Shown: piece after piece, positions 1 to 7,493 of the stretch | Layout of the letters: every line of letters begins with the position of its first letter | Position numbering within the stretch: position 1 is the first letter of the stretch | Assembly: GCA_017305935.1 (NCBI GenBank) | Contig: JAFKJU010000028.1 | Coordinates: 87,019 to 147,215 of the forward strand | Source: Hyphomicrobiales bacterium | GTDB lineage: Bacteria; Pseudomonadota; Alphaproteobacteria; Rhizobiales; Rhizobiaceae | Reading direction: 5' to 3' | DNA: 60,197 nt | The notes under the pieces: generated by a model | The model's input: the letters and a program-made list of their open reading frames with translations, nothing else | Databases searched by the model: none | What the model was told of the DNA's origin: nothing | Made by a program: the position numbers and the translations under genes

Positions 1-1
1 C

Positions 2-442
2 CTGGGGTCGGCCGGCGCGCCGGCGCTGGAGCATACGGAAGTCTATCAGGTCTCCAGCGTGTCCTATCGCGATATGGACGCCACGGCGCTCGGCTTCGAG
101 AAGGGCTGCACGCCGCTTCTCGACCTGCCGGCGGTCCTCGAATTGCCGCTGCGCATTCCGGGCATTCCCGAAGCGCGGCTTTCCACCGGCGCCAATGTGG
201 TCTCGGGCCGCGCCTACGAAACCGTCGATGCCGATATGGTCGACATGGAAACCTATGCGGTGCTGCGCGTTTGCCAGATCTACGGCCTGCCGTTGATCGG
301 CCTGCGCGGCATTTCCGACGGCAAGGCGGAACTCAGCCATATCGGCGACTGGACGGAATATCTGCATGTCGTCGACCGCAAGCTGGCCTATGCCGTCGAC
401 AGCCTGTTCGAAGCGTTGGAGGACGGGGTCTTCTGGTTCTGA
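2..442 (+). CDS. MTA/SAH nucleosidase-like protein, 5'-truncated by window edge
   Basis: The frame is already open at base 2, so the N-terminus lies outside the window; the GTG at 59 is internal. The visible 146 residues fit the C-terminal part of the PNP/UDP phosphorylase fold. The segment with DMETYAVLRVC and then LRGISD resembles the substrate-binding Glu and catalytic Asp region of 5'-methylthioadenosine/S-adenosylhomocysteine nucleosidases. These enzymes split off adenine and feed methionine salvage and purine recycling. The gene lies 70 bp upstream of guaA on the same strand, so both concern purine metabolism and could share a transcript. An AMP nucleosidase-like relative cannot be excluded without the N-terminus. 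Confidence 0.75.
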   Translation: MGSAGAPALEHTEVYQVSSVSYRDMDATALGFEKGCTPLLDLPAVLELPLRIPGIPEARLSTGANVVSGRAYETVDADMVDMETYAVLRVCQIYGLPLIGLRGISDGKAELSHIGDWTEYLHVVDRKLAYAVDSLFEALEDGVFWF

Positions 443-512
443 GGGACAACAGGGACAATATAAACGCCTGCGGCCGATTGCATGTCGCAGCGGATTTCAT
501 TAAAGGCTCGCC

Positions 513-2075
513 ATGACCCAGACAGCTCCCTCCGACACCGTTCTCATCGTCGATTTCGGCAGCCAGGTGACGCAGCTCATCGCGCGGCGCGTGCGCGAAA
601 CCGGCGTCTATTGCGAAATCGTGCCCTTCCAGTCCGCCGAGGAAGGCTTCGCGCGCCTCAAGCCGCGTGCCGTCATCCTCTCCGGCAGCCCCGCCTCGAC
701 CGTGGACGAAGGCTCGCCGCGCGCCCCGCAGGTGATCTTCGACAGCGGCGTGCCGGTCTTCGGCATCTGCTACGGCCAGCAGACCATGTGCGTCCAGCTC
801 GGCGGCAAGGTCGAGAGCGGCCATCACCGCGAATTCGGCCGCGCCTTCCTCGACGTCGAGAAGGAATGCGCCCTGTTCGAAGGCATCTGGCCGCTGGGTT
901 CGCGCCATCAGGTATGGATGAGCCATGGCGACCGCGTCACCGCTTTGCCGGAAGGCTTCGAGGTCGTCGCCACCTCGCCGAACGCGCCTTATGCCTTCAT
1001 CGCCAACGAGGCGAAGAAATATTACGCCGTGCAGTTCCACCCGGAAGTGGTGCATACGCCCGACGGCGCCAAGCTGATCGCCAATTTCGTCCACAATATT
1101 GCCGGCCTACAGGGTGACTGGACCATGTCGGCCTATCGCGCGCGCGCCGTCGCGGCGATCCGCAAACAGGTCGGAAACAAGCGCGTCATCTGTGCTCTCT
1201 CGGGCGGCGTCGATTCGTCGGTCGCCGCGCTGCTGATCCACGAGGCGGTCGGCGAGCAGCTCACCTGCATTCTGGTCGACCACGGCCTGATGCGCAAGAA
1301 CGAGGCGGCCGATGTCGTCGCCATGTTCCGTGAGCATTACAACCTGCATCTCCTGCATATCGACGCTTCCGACCGCTTCATTTCGGCGCTGGAAGGCGAG
1401 AGCGATCCGGAGGTCAAGCGCAAGACCATCGGCCGCCTGTTCATCGAAGTCTTCGAGGAAGAGGCGAAAAAGCTCGGCGGCGCCGAGTTCCTGGCCCAGG
1501 GCACGCTCTATCCGGATGTCATCGAAAGCGTCTCCTTCACAGGCGGTCCCTCGGTGACCATCAAGAGCCACCACAATGTCGGCGGCCTGCCCGAGCGCAT
1601 GAACATGCAGCTTGTCGAACCGTTGCGCGAACTGTTCAAGGACGAAGTCCGCGTCCTCGGCCGCGAACTCGGCCTGCCGGATAGTTTCATCGGCCGCCAT
1701 CCCTTTCCGGGCCCGGGCCTCGCCATCCGCTGCCCCGGCGGCATCACCCGCGAAAAGCTGGAGATCCTGCGCGAGGCGGATGCGATCTATCTCGACGAAA
1801 TCCGTAAAGCGGGCCTTTACGACGCTATCTGGCAGGCCTTTGCCGTGCTGCTGCCGGTCCAGACCGTCGGCGTCATGGGCGACGGCCGCACTTATGAATT
1901 CGTCTGCGCGCTGCGCGCCGTCACCTCCGTCGACGGCATGACCGCGGATTTCTATCACTACGACATGGAATTTTTGGGCCGCGCCGCCACCCGCATCATC
2001 AACGAAGTCCGCGGCATCAACCGCGTCGTCTACGATGTGACGTCCAAGCCGCCGGGCACGATCGAGTGGGAATAA
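513..2075 (+). CDS. guaA: GMP synthase (glutamine-hydrolysing)
   Basis: GuaA converts XMP to GMP with ATP and glutamine. The 520-residue protein has the full family layout. The N-terminal class I glutamine amidotransferase domain has the nucleophile Cys in GICYGQQ (about residue 86) and the HPEV segment. The ATP pyrophosphatase domain has the P-loop SGGVDSS (about residue 230). The C-terminal dimerisation domain ends in [11 protein letters not shown]. The ATG at 513 follows a purine-rich stretch (AAAGG) at a sensible distance. The last codons coincide with the integration site of the conjugative element: the 13-bp att core covers ATC GAG TGG GAA plus the T of the stop, so integration keeps the protein intact and supplies a TAA stop. 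Confidence 0.97.
   Translation: MTQTAPSDTVLIVDFGSQVTQLIARRVRETGVYCEIVPFQSAEEGFARLKPRAVILSGSPASTVDEGSPRAPQVIFDSGVPVFGICYGQQTMCVQLGGKVESGHHREFGRAFLDVEKECALFEGIWPLGSRHQVWMSHGDRVTALPEGFEVVATSPNAPYAFIANEAKKYYAVQFHPEVVHTPDGAKLIANFVHNIAGLQGDWTMSAYRARAVAAIRKQVGNKRVICALSGGVDSSVAALLIHEAVGEQLTCILVDHGLMRKNEAADVVAMFREHYNLHLLHIDASDRFISALEGESDPEVKRKTIGRLFIEVFEEEAKKLGGAEFLAQGTLYPDVIESVSFTGGPSVTIKSHHNVGGLPERMNMQLVEPLRELFKDEVRVLGRELGLPDSFIGRHPFPGPGLAIRCPGGITREKLEILREADAIYLDEIRKAGLYDAIWQAFAVLLPVQTVGVMGDGRTYEFVCALRAVTSVDGMTADFYHYDMEFLGRAATRIINEVRGINRVVYDVTSKPPGTIEWE
2061..2073. repeat. attL core (13 bp) inside guaA
   Basis: ATCGAGTGGGAAT occurs here as the last codons of guaA and again at 42263-42275. The flanking bases differ on both sides (G versus A before, A versus G after), so the identical core is exactly 13 bp. 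On the attR side the sequence reads on to GA, which would give TGA as the stop of guaA in the unoccupied chromosome. In the integrated state the element supplies TAA. Confidence 0.9.
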
Positions 2076-2190
2076 TTCAGGCCTATCCGAACGCCACCGA
2101 TTACCGCCGATTTCCGCACATAACTATCTGAAATCATTATATAATCTTGTCACCATCTATCGCGGTCTATCGTCCTGCGAGCCTCGCAAA

Positions 2191-2350
2191 TGACGGTATA
2201 GGTGACGGTATGGCGAAACTTGTCACATTCGGAAATTACATATACCGTCAGGGGTAAGAGGGCTTCTGACGGTATATTTTTTGACCTTATCCCATTGAGA
2301 ATAAAGGGAAATCTACCGATCAGCTAGGCTGATTTTGGCCTGACGGTATA
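2191..2350. repeat. Cluster of TGACGGTATA repeats between attL and int (putative integrase arm sites)
   Basis: Five copies of TGACGGTAT(A) occur in 160 bp: 2191-2200, 2203-2211, 2241-2250 (inverted), 2267-2276 and 2341-2350. One more lies inside the integrase gene at 2460-2468. Related copies lie just inside attR (42182-42189 and 42194-42202). Short repeats at both inner ends of an element with a tyrosine recombinase fit arm-type sites bound by the N-terminal integrase domain or an excisionase. The int promoter must also lie in this 319-bp gap, so the sites could autoregulate int. No gene is seen in the gap. Confidence 0.6.
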
Positions 2351-2394
2351 ATTGGCTGCTCTCTGACGTTTTTGGACGGTCTTGGAGGGTCAAA

Positions 2395-3651
2395 ATGCTG
2401 ACTGACGCGGGCATCAAAGCTCTGAAACCAAAGGACAAATTGTATAAGGTCGCTGACCGTGACGGTATGTATGTCGCGGTCAATCCCTCGGGGGCGGTCG
2501 TGTTCCGGTATGACTATCGCCTCAATGGGCGGCGGGAGACGTTGACGCTGGGTCGATACGGTGCAGGCGGCCTATCTCTGGCGCGAGCGCGCGAGCAGTT
2601 GATAGACGCGCAGCGGGCTATCGCGGAAGGGCGGTCGCCCGCGCGCGAGAAACAACGTGAGAAGCGCCGTATCAAGGAGGCAAAGAGCTTCGGCGAGTTC
2701 GGCGAACGCTGGTTGCAGGAGGCGCGGATGGCGGACAGCACCCGTGCGATGCGTCGTTCGATCTATGAGCGGGACATTCTGCCGACCTTTCGGAACCGGC
2801 TGCTGACGGAAATCAGCCCCGACGATCTGCGCGCGATGTGTGCAAAGGTGAAGGGGCGTGGAGCACCGGCCACCGCCGTTCACGTCCGCGACATTGTGAA
2901 GCTCGTTTATGCCTTCGCAATCCTGCACGGGGAAAGGGTGGCAAATCCGGCCGATGAGGTAGGGCCTGCATCTATCGCAACCTTTGTTCCCAAAGACCGC
3001 TCACTATCGCCTGCTGAAATCCGGGTCATGCTGGGCCAGCTTGAGCATGTGCCAACGCTGCCGACAATCCGGCTCGGAATGAAGCTGTTCCTGCTCACCA
3101 TGGTCCGAAAGAGCGAGTTGCAGGACGCGACTTGGAATGAGGTCGATTTCGAGAACGCAGTCTGGTCGATCCCGAAGGAGCGGATGAAGCGATCCAAAGC
3201 GCACAACGTCTATCTCGCGCAGCAAGCAATCGACATTCTCATTGCGCTCAAGACCTGCGCCGGCAATTCCAAATATCTGCTGCCATCGCGCTACGATGCG
3301 GATGCTCCCATGTCGCGGGCGACCTTCAACCGCATAACCACCGCTGTCGTGGCGCGGGCGAAGAAGGAGGGCTTGCCGCTCGAACCTTTCACTGTTCACG
3401 ATCTGCGCCGAACAGGCTCCACGCTCCTGAACGAACTGGGCTTCAATAGTGACTGGATCGAAAAGTGCTTGGCGCATGAGGACGGGCGCTCGTCCCGTGG
3501 CATCTACAACAAGGCGGAATATGAGCACCAGCGCCGCCATATGATGCAGGAATGGGCGAACCTCGTGGACGCTTGGGTGGCGGGCCAGAAATACGTGCCG
3601 ACGCTGTATCCGCCGTCAATGGACCTGTTGGTGCCTGAACCTAGCGTTTGA
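2395..3651 (+). CDS. int: ICE integrase, tyrosine recombinase with N-terminal DUF4102 arm-binding domain
   Basis: This 418-residue enzyme would integrate and excise the element at guaA. Residues 1-90 (LTDAGIKALKPKDK ... LTLGRYGAGGLSLARAR) match the DUF4102 arm-binding domain of P4-type integrases, followed by a core-binding SAM-like domain and the catalytic domain. Visible catalytic signatures are the Arg in MVRKSEL (about residue 236), HDLRR (about 334) and the Tyr in GIYNKAEY (about 372). The ATG at 2395 follows GGAGGG. The gene lies 319 bp from attL, and its 3' end overlaps the convergent AlpA-like gene by 11 bp. Confidence 0.93.
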   Translation: MLTDAGIKALKPKDKLYKVADRDGMYVAVNPSGAVVFRYDYRLNGRRETLTLGRYGAGGLSLARAREQLIDAQRAIAEGRSPAREKQREKRRIKEAKSFGEFGERWLQEARMADSTRAMRRSIYERDILPTFRNRLLTEISPDDLRAMCAKVKGRGAPATAVHVRDIVKLVYAFAILHGERVANPADEVGPASIATFVPKDRSLSPAEIRVMLGQLEHVPTLPTIRLGMKLFLLTMVRKSELQDATWNEVDFENAVWSIPKERMKRSKAHNVYLAQQAIDILIALKTCAGNSKYLLPSRYDADAPMSRATFNRITTAVVARAKKEGLPLEPFTVHDLRRTGSTLLNELGFNSDWIEKCLAHEDGRSSRGIYNKAEYEHQRRHMMQEWANLVDAWVAGQKYVPTLYPPSMDLLVPEPSV

Positions 3652-3919
3652 CGGGCCGGAATTTCCTGAGCTTCACATCGGGCGACGGCGCGCGTCTGAT
3701 AGCTTTCTCTCTGGAGGCTTGGCGACGTTCTTCAAGCCAAGCCTCCACTTCGGCGAGGTCCCAAACCACACACCGGGCCGTCAAATAGAACCGCTGGGGA
3801 AATTCCCCCCGTTGCTCCATGTCGTAGATTGTAGTGTCGGCAAGGGGAACGAGTTCCCGAAGCTGATGCCTGCGAATCGTCCGTTTACCCAGCGCGGATG
3901 TCGGATCACTCATGTTCAT
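3641..3919 (-). CDS. AlpA/MerR-like small DNA-binding regulator (possible excisionase/activator)
   Basis: A short protein of about 92 residues with a winged-helix HTH pattern: RRHQLRELVPLADTTIYDMEQRGEFPQRF, then VVWDLAEVEAWLEER, then a basic tail. This is typical of AlpA-family phage/ICE regulators that act as excisionases or as activators of int. I place the start at the ATG at 3919 because GAGG precedes it; ATGs at 3913 and 3934 are alternatives. It converges on int, sharing 11 bp at the stop codons. A 70-bp upstream segment (3974-4043) recurs upstream of the other small HTH gene at 28778-29047. Confidence 0.8.
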   Translation of the reverse strand: MNMSDPTSALGKRTIRRHQLRELVPLADTTIYDMEQRGEFPQRFYLTARCVVWDLAEVEAWLEERRQASREKAIRRAPSPDVKLRKFRPVKR

Positions 3920-3973
3920 AACCTCGGTAGCCATGTTCGACGGGATTCCGAGCAACTGGAGGTCCCCGAAACT

Positions 3974-4043
3974 ATGCGAACCATGGAGTGAGGTCGCCGG
4001 CATGTAGCGTGCCGCATTTGCGGTGATGCGCTGGCGGCACCCC
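3974..4043. repeat. Leader repeat, copy 1 (second copy at 29095-29165)
   Basis: About 70 bp upstream of the AlpA-like gene match the region upstream of the other HTH gene. The shared parts include GCGAACCATGG, a block with GTAGCGTGCCGCATTTGCG, and ATGCGCTG followed by CGGCACCCC. The core includes the near-palindrome CCGCATTTGCGG (4011-4022). It is probably a regulatory leader or operator shared by two paralogous regulators. Confidence 0.55.
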
Positions 4044-4050
4044 TGCCGCC
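4033..4050 (-). terminator. Hairpin after the trb operon
   Basis: GGCGGCA-CCCC-TGCCGCC is a perfect 7-bp stem with a 4-nt loop, 9 bp past the stop of the DUF2274 gene that closes the trb operon. There is no T-run after it on the minus strand, so it could be a weak terminator or a 3' stabilising hairpin. It overlaps the leader repeat. Confidence 0.4.
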
Positions 4051-4058
4051 AAGCGATC

Positions 4059-4280
4059 CTAGCGTGCGGCTCGCCGTGCCTTGGCGAAACCGCGATCCGT
4101 GGCGATGAAGCGTTGAAGCATCGGCACGATGAGCTTGACGGGATCGGTGACGGGCTTGCCGCTTTCACGGGCCAGCACCTCGGCATAGTCGATCAGATCG
4201 CGGTGAAGCGGCGCGGGTAGCTCCACGGTGATCTTCACGGGCTTGTCGTCGGGGAGCGGGCCGAGTTTCAGCTTGGTCAT
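4059..4280 (-). CDS. DUF2274 domain protein (trb-operon accessory)
   Basis: A 73-residue protein starting MTKLKLGPLPDDKPVKITVELP. It fits the DUF2274 family, found at the end of alphaproteobacterial trb operons just after trbI. The pattern KITVELPAPLHRDLIDYAEVLARESG resembles a ribbon-helix-helix fold. The ATG at 4280 lies 2 bp past the trbI stop, so it is co-transcribed and probably translationally coupled. Its exact role is unknown; a DNA-binding or regulatory role in transfer is an inference from the fold. Confidence 0.8.
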   Translation of the reverse strand: MTKLKLGPLPDDKPVKITVELPAPLHRDLIDYAEVLARESGKPVTDPVKLIVPMLQRFIATDRGFAKARRAAR

Positions 4281-4282
4281 GG

Positions 4283-5410
4283 TCAACCTCCTGCCGGCTC
4301 GAACACAAGGTCGCGGGTGACGATGATCCTGACCGGGAAGCCCGGCCGGATGGTCAGAGTCGGCGCAACCTGCAACTGGCGTTGGACGATCTGCTGGCCC
4401 GCCTGATTGACGGTATCCTGCGCGCCGTCTCGGATAGCCCGGATAAGCCGGTCCTCGTCGCTGGTCGCCAGCTCCGCGCCGACCGCAAGCAGCGTGGACA
4501 GCCCGGCGGCCTTCATCAGATCCCACCAATGGTAATCAACCCCGTCTTCCAGCCCGGCATAGCCGCTGGCGTCCGCGCCCGGCAGGCGCTCAAGGACGAT
4601 GGAACGGCCGCCCGGCAGGATCAGGCGATTCCACACCAAGAGCACCCTGCGCTGGCCGAAGGTCACGCCGTCATCGTATTGGCCGATGATGCGCGTTCCC
4701 TGCGGGATCAGGAGCAGGCTGCCGGTCGGGCTGTCATAGACGTTCTCGGTCACTTGCGCCGTGATCTGGCCCGGAAGGTCGGAACGGATGCCGGTGATGA
4801 GCGCAGCCGGGATCACGGCCCCGGCCTGAAGGATGTAGGGCGATGCCGGCGGCGCGACACGATCCGGCGCGACGGTCTGTCGGTCCACGGGTCCATTGAG
4901 GAAAGCCGCGTGGCGGTCCTGTGTCGCGGGCTGTCCGCCGAGGCCAAGACCGGCAAGGCCGGGCATGGCCGTCCCTGCCGGCGCTGCCGTGCGCGGGCCG
5001 GACTGGAAGAACACATTGCTCAAGCGCGCGGCTTCTTCCTCGGCCCTGCGGCGTTCTTCCTCGGGATCGACGGCGGGCGTCGCCATGACGGGCGGCACGA
5101 CTGGTTGTCCCCGGTTCTGCGCGTCGAGAATGGGGCGGCCCAAATCTCCGGGCAGCGCGGGGCCGAGCACCGGCCCGCTATAGTCGCTCGGCAAGCCGGA
5201 CAGGCCGTCCGCCGTGGGGCGGTTCTCGGTCGAATAGAGTTCGTCACCTCCCGGTCCTGCATCGCGGGTCTGGAGTGCGTAGATCAGCGCGCCGCCGATG
5301 CCGAGCAAGGCGACAGCGCCGACGCCTGCCAGCATCTTGCGAGACAGGCGGGTGACGCGCGGCGTTTCGGCGCGCAGCCGCATGGGGGCTGTGGTGTCGG
5401 TATCGGTCAC
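4283..5410 (-). CDS. trbI: Conjugal transfer protein TrbI (VirB10-like)
   Basis: TrbI spans the envelope and links the inner-membrane and outer-membrane parts of the mating-pair type IV secretion channel. The 375-residue protein starts with GTG at 5410, overlapping the trbG stop (GTGA). A single transmembrane helix (about residues 26-46), a Pro/Gly-rich periplasmic linker with a charged EEERRRAEEEAARL segment, and a C-terminal VirB10-type beta domain (from about ILQAGAVIPAALITGI) are visible. It is in operon order after trbG and before DUF2274. Confidence 0.93.
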   Translation of the reverse strand: MTDTDTTAPMRLRAETPRVTRLSRKMLAGVGAVALLGIGGALIYALQTRDAGPGGDELYSTENRPTADGLSGLPSDYSGPVLGPALPGDLGRPILDAQNRGQPVVPPVMATPAVDPEEERRRAEEEAARLSNVFFQSGPRTAAPAGTAMPGLAGLGLGGQPATQDRHAAFLNGPVDRQTVAPDRVAPPASPYILQAGAVIPAALITGIRSDLPGQITAQVTENVYDSPTGSLLLIPQGTRIIGQYDDGVTFGQRRVLLVWNRLILPGGRSIVLERLPGADASGYAGLEDGVDYHWWDLMKAAGLSTLLAVGAELATSDEDRLIRAIRDGAQDTVNQAGQQIVQRQLQVAPTLTIRPGFPVRIIVTRDLVFEPAGG

Positions 5411-6807
5411 GAGGACGATCCTCCCGTGGTCGTGCTGGCTGGTTCTGCTGCGGCCTGCGTCGGGTTGGTGCGGACGATCCTGACGACCTGCTGGCGGTTG
5501 CCGCTGCCAAGGCGCAGCTCGGCCGCGCCGAACAGGCGGTCCACGATCAAGACGTTCTGGTGGATGCGGGAATTGACGATTTGCGGCTCGCCGTTCGCGC
5601 CAAGCACGAAGATGGGTGGCATTTCGCCCTGCACGATCCCGGCCGGGAAGACGACATAGACGCGCCGGCCATCGTCGAAGACGGAGACGGGCCGCCACGG
5701 CGGGCTGTCGCCCTGCACCTGCAAGGCGTAGCGATAGTTCCGCGCCGCCTCGGCAGGGATGATCGGCGCAGCCGGAACAGCTCGGCGCTGGCCCGGCGTT
5801 GCGGGATAGGCCCATGCCACGGCCGGCATGTAGAGCGATTCCCGCGCGCGCAACTCGATCATGTAAGTGCGCCGGTCGGTGGTCACGACAAGGTTCGTCG
5901 AAATATCCGGGCGTGTCGGCTTCACGAGGATATGGACGCGGCGGTTTGCGCCGCTGCCGCTCTCGGTGTCGCCGATGATCCAGCGGGCGGTGTCGCCGGC
6001 CGCGATCGGCCCCGCCCCGGTCAGGCTCTCGCCCGGCTCCAGGGCGATGGTCGTGATCTGCCCGACTGCGGCATAGACCTGATAGAGCGCGCCTTCCGAC
6101 CAAGGGAAAATCTGGATGGCATTGTAGTAGCCCTCCCGGCGCGGTTCGACACGGGCGGCGGCATTGGCGTTCTCGACACGGCCGGTCGGCGTGCCTGCGG
6201 CGATGCCGCCGCGTGCGACGGTCCATGCCGGGGGCACATGCAGCGGCCGGGGCGTGTTGTCGGTTGCCGCCGCCTGCACGGTCGGCAGCGGCGGCACGCT
6301 GGCGTCATAGCTGAATTGCGGCGTCCGGTTGGTCGCGCAGCCTGCCAAAGTAATTGCAAACGCCGTCGCAAAAATCGCATAGGTTAGCGACTTCAGGATC
6401 AGTAAGGAGGAACCGACAGAATGGATTCTGTGCCGACGATTGTTGCCCGGTATATCGACGCCTACAACAGGATGAATGTTCAGGCGATGCTCGACTGCCT
6501 GTCGGGCGACGTTCGGTTTATCAACAGATTGAACGGAGAGACGACGAACGAAACGCACGGGATCGAGGCATTCCGCGCGCTGGCGGAACAGGGCGTCCAG
6601 TTGTTTGCTGAAAGAGAACAGACGATCCTCGACTGTATCGCGATAGACGACCGTGCAGCCGTGCGCATCGGCTATCGCGCCAAGGTCAAGACCGACCTGT
6701 CCAATGGCTGGAAGGCCGGGCAGGAGATCGAGATGACGGGCACCTCGTTTTTCATGATCTCCGAGGGAAAGATCAGCGAGGTGATTGATGCAAGCTGAGG
6801 TTTTCAT
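5407..6807 (-). CDS. trbG: Conjugal transfer protein TrbG (VirB9-like), start split by a 411-bp in-frame insertion
   Basis: TrbG forms the outer-membrane core of the mating channel with TrbI. The recognisable protein begins with a lipoprotein signal (KSLTYAIFATAFAITLAGC, Cys encoded near 6340) and continues through the VirB9-like domain. No ATG, GTG or TTG with a Shine-Dalgarno precedes this signal. The expected start is the ATG at 6807, which overlaps the trbF stop (ATGA). It is separated from the AAG codon at 6393 by 411 bp (137 codons) containing an NTF2-like gene on the other strand. The minus frame stays open throughout, so the ORF runs from 6807 with a foreign N-terminal extension, which would bury the signal peptide. 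Function may be reduced, or an internal CTG near 6396 may be used. Confidence 0.75.
   Translation of the reverse strand: MKTSACINHLADLSLGDHEKRGARHLDLLPGLPAIGQVGLDLGAIADAHGCTVVYRDTVEDRLFSFSKQLDALFRQRAECLDPVRFVRRLSVQSVDKPNVARQAVEHRLNIHPVVGVDIPGNNRRHRIHSVGSSLLILKSLTYAIFATAFAITLAGCATNRTPQFSYDASVPPLPTVQAAATDNTPRPLHVPPAWTVARGGIAAGTPTGRVENANAAARVEPRREGYYNAIQIFPWSEGALYQVYAAVGQITTIALEPGESLTGAGPIAAGDTARWIIGDTESGSGANRRVHILVKPTRPDISTNLVVTTDRRTYMIELRARESLYMPAVAWAYPATPGQRRAVPAAPIIPAEAARNYRYALQVQGDSPPWRPVSVFDDGRRVYVVFPAGIVQGEMPPIFVLGANGEPQIVNSRIHQNVLIVDRLFGAAELRLGSGNRQQVVRIVRTNPTQAAAEPASTTTGGSSS
6421..6798 (+). CDS. NTF2/SnoaL-like small protein inserted in trbG
   Basis: A 125-residue protein with the cone-shaped NTF2/SnoaL fold pattern: MDSVPTIVARYIDAYNRMN, then DVRFINRL and GIEAFRALAEQ, then SFFMISEGKISEV. 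Such proteins are enzymes (isomerases, cyclases) or ligand-binding subunits; no specific activity can be read here. A strong Shine-Dalgarno (AAGGAGGA, 6404-6411) precedes the ATG. It is transcribed against the trb operon and sits within an insertion (about 6394-6804) between codons 1 and 2 of trbG. Only about 27 bp of the insert precede the ATG, so any promoter lies inside trbG. No second gene accompanies it. Confidence 0.75.
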   Translation: MDSVPTIVARYIDAYNRMNVQAMLDCLSGDVRFINRLNGETTNETHGIEAFRALAEQGVQLFAEREQTILDCIAIDDRAAVRIGYRAKVKTDLSNGWKAGQEIEMTGTSFFMISEGKISEVIDAS

Positions 6808-7493
6808 TGGCTCATCTCCCGCGACCACGAAATTGCATTGACGTAGATTCCCAACGGATTGGCGCGCAGACGCTCGGCGTCTCGCGGCGGCTGGATGACG
6901 ATGGTGAGGATGGCCGTCCATCGTTCCGTGCTGGAAAGCTGGCCGTTCTCGAAATGGCGTTCGGTCCACGCGACGCGGAAGCTGTTGGGGGACGCCCGGA
7001 TGACGCTCGACACCTCGACGGCGACTTGCTGGCGGCCGACCTTGGCAAAAGGATCATTGGCGCGGGCGTAGTCGTTGAGCGCCGCCGCGCCGCGATCTGT
7101 GGTCCACTCATAGGCGCGAAGCCAGTTCTGGCGCACAATGATCGCGTCGGCCGGGATCGCGCGCACCTGCTCGATGAACCGGCCGAGATGGAAAGCAATC
7201 TGCGGATCGGTCGGCCGATAGTCGGCGTTGGCAGGCGCGACGGTCTGCGCCTGACCGAGATTGTCCACTTGCACCACCCAAGGCACCACGGTCCCGCGTG
7301 CGGACTGCCAGACCAGCGCCGAGGCGACGCCGGCCGAAAGGATCAGCGAGCCGAACGCCATGTAGCGCCAGTTTTTCGCCTGCACGCGGGCCGAGCCGAT
7401 GCGCTCGTCCCAAGCCTGCGCGGCCTTCTGATAGGGCGTCTCGGGTTCCGGCGATTTGCCGTAGTGGGTTGCTGGTCGTTTGAAGATGCTCAT
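6804..7493 (-). CDS. trbF: Conjugal transfer protein TrbF (VirB8-like)
   Basis: TrbF is a bitopic inner-membrane protein with a periplasmic NTF2-like domain, needed for assembly of the mating channel. The 229-residue product has a cytoplasmic N-terminus, one membrane helix (about residues 45-65, MAFGSLILSAGVASALVW) and a VirB8-type domain with VVPWVVQVDNLG. The start (ATG 7493) overlaps the trbL stop in an ATGA, and its stop overlaps the original trbG ATG at 6807. Confidence 0.93.
   Translation of the reverse strand: MSIFKRPATHYGKSPEPETPYQKAAQAWDERIGSARVQAKNWRYMAFGSLILSAGVASALVWQSARGTVVPWVVQVDNLGQAQTVAPANADYRPTDPQIAFHLGRFIEQVRAIPADAIIVRQNWLRAYEWTTDRGAAALNDYARANDPFAKVGRQQVAVEVSSVIRASPNSFRVAWTERHFENGQLSSTERWTAILTIVIQPPRDAERLRANPLGIYVNAISWSREMSQ

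Noticed and set aside
3719..3991. A 90-codon plus-strand ORF opposite the AlpA-like gene
   Set aside because: The minus strand encodes a clear HTH protein with a start signal; the plus frame has neither.
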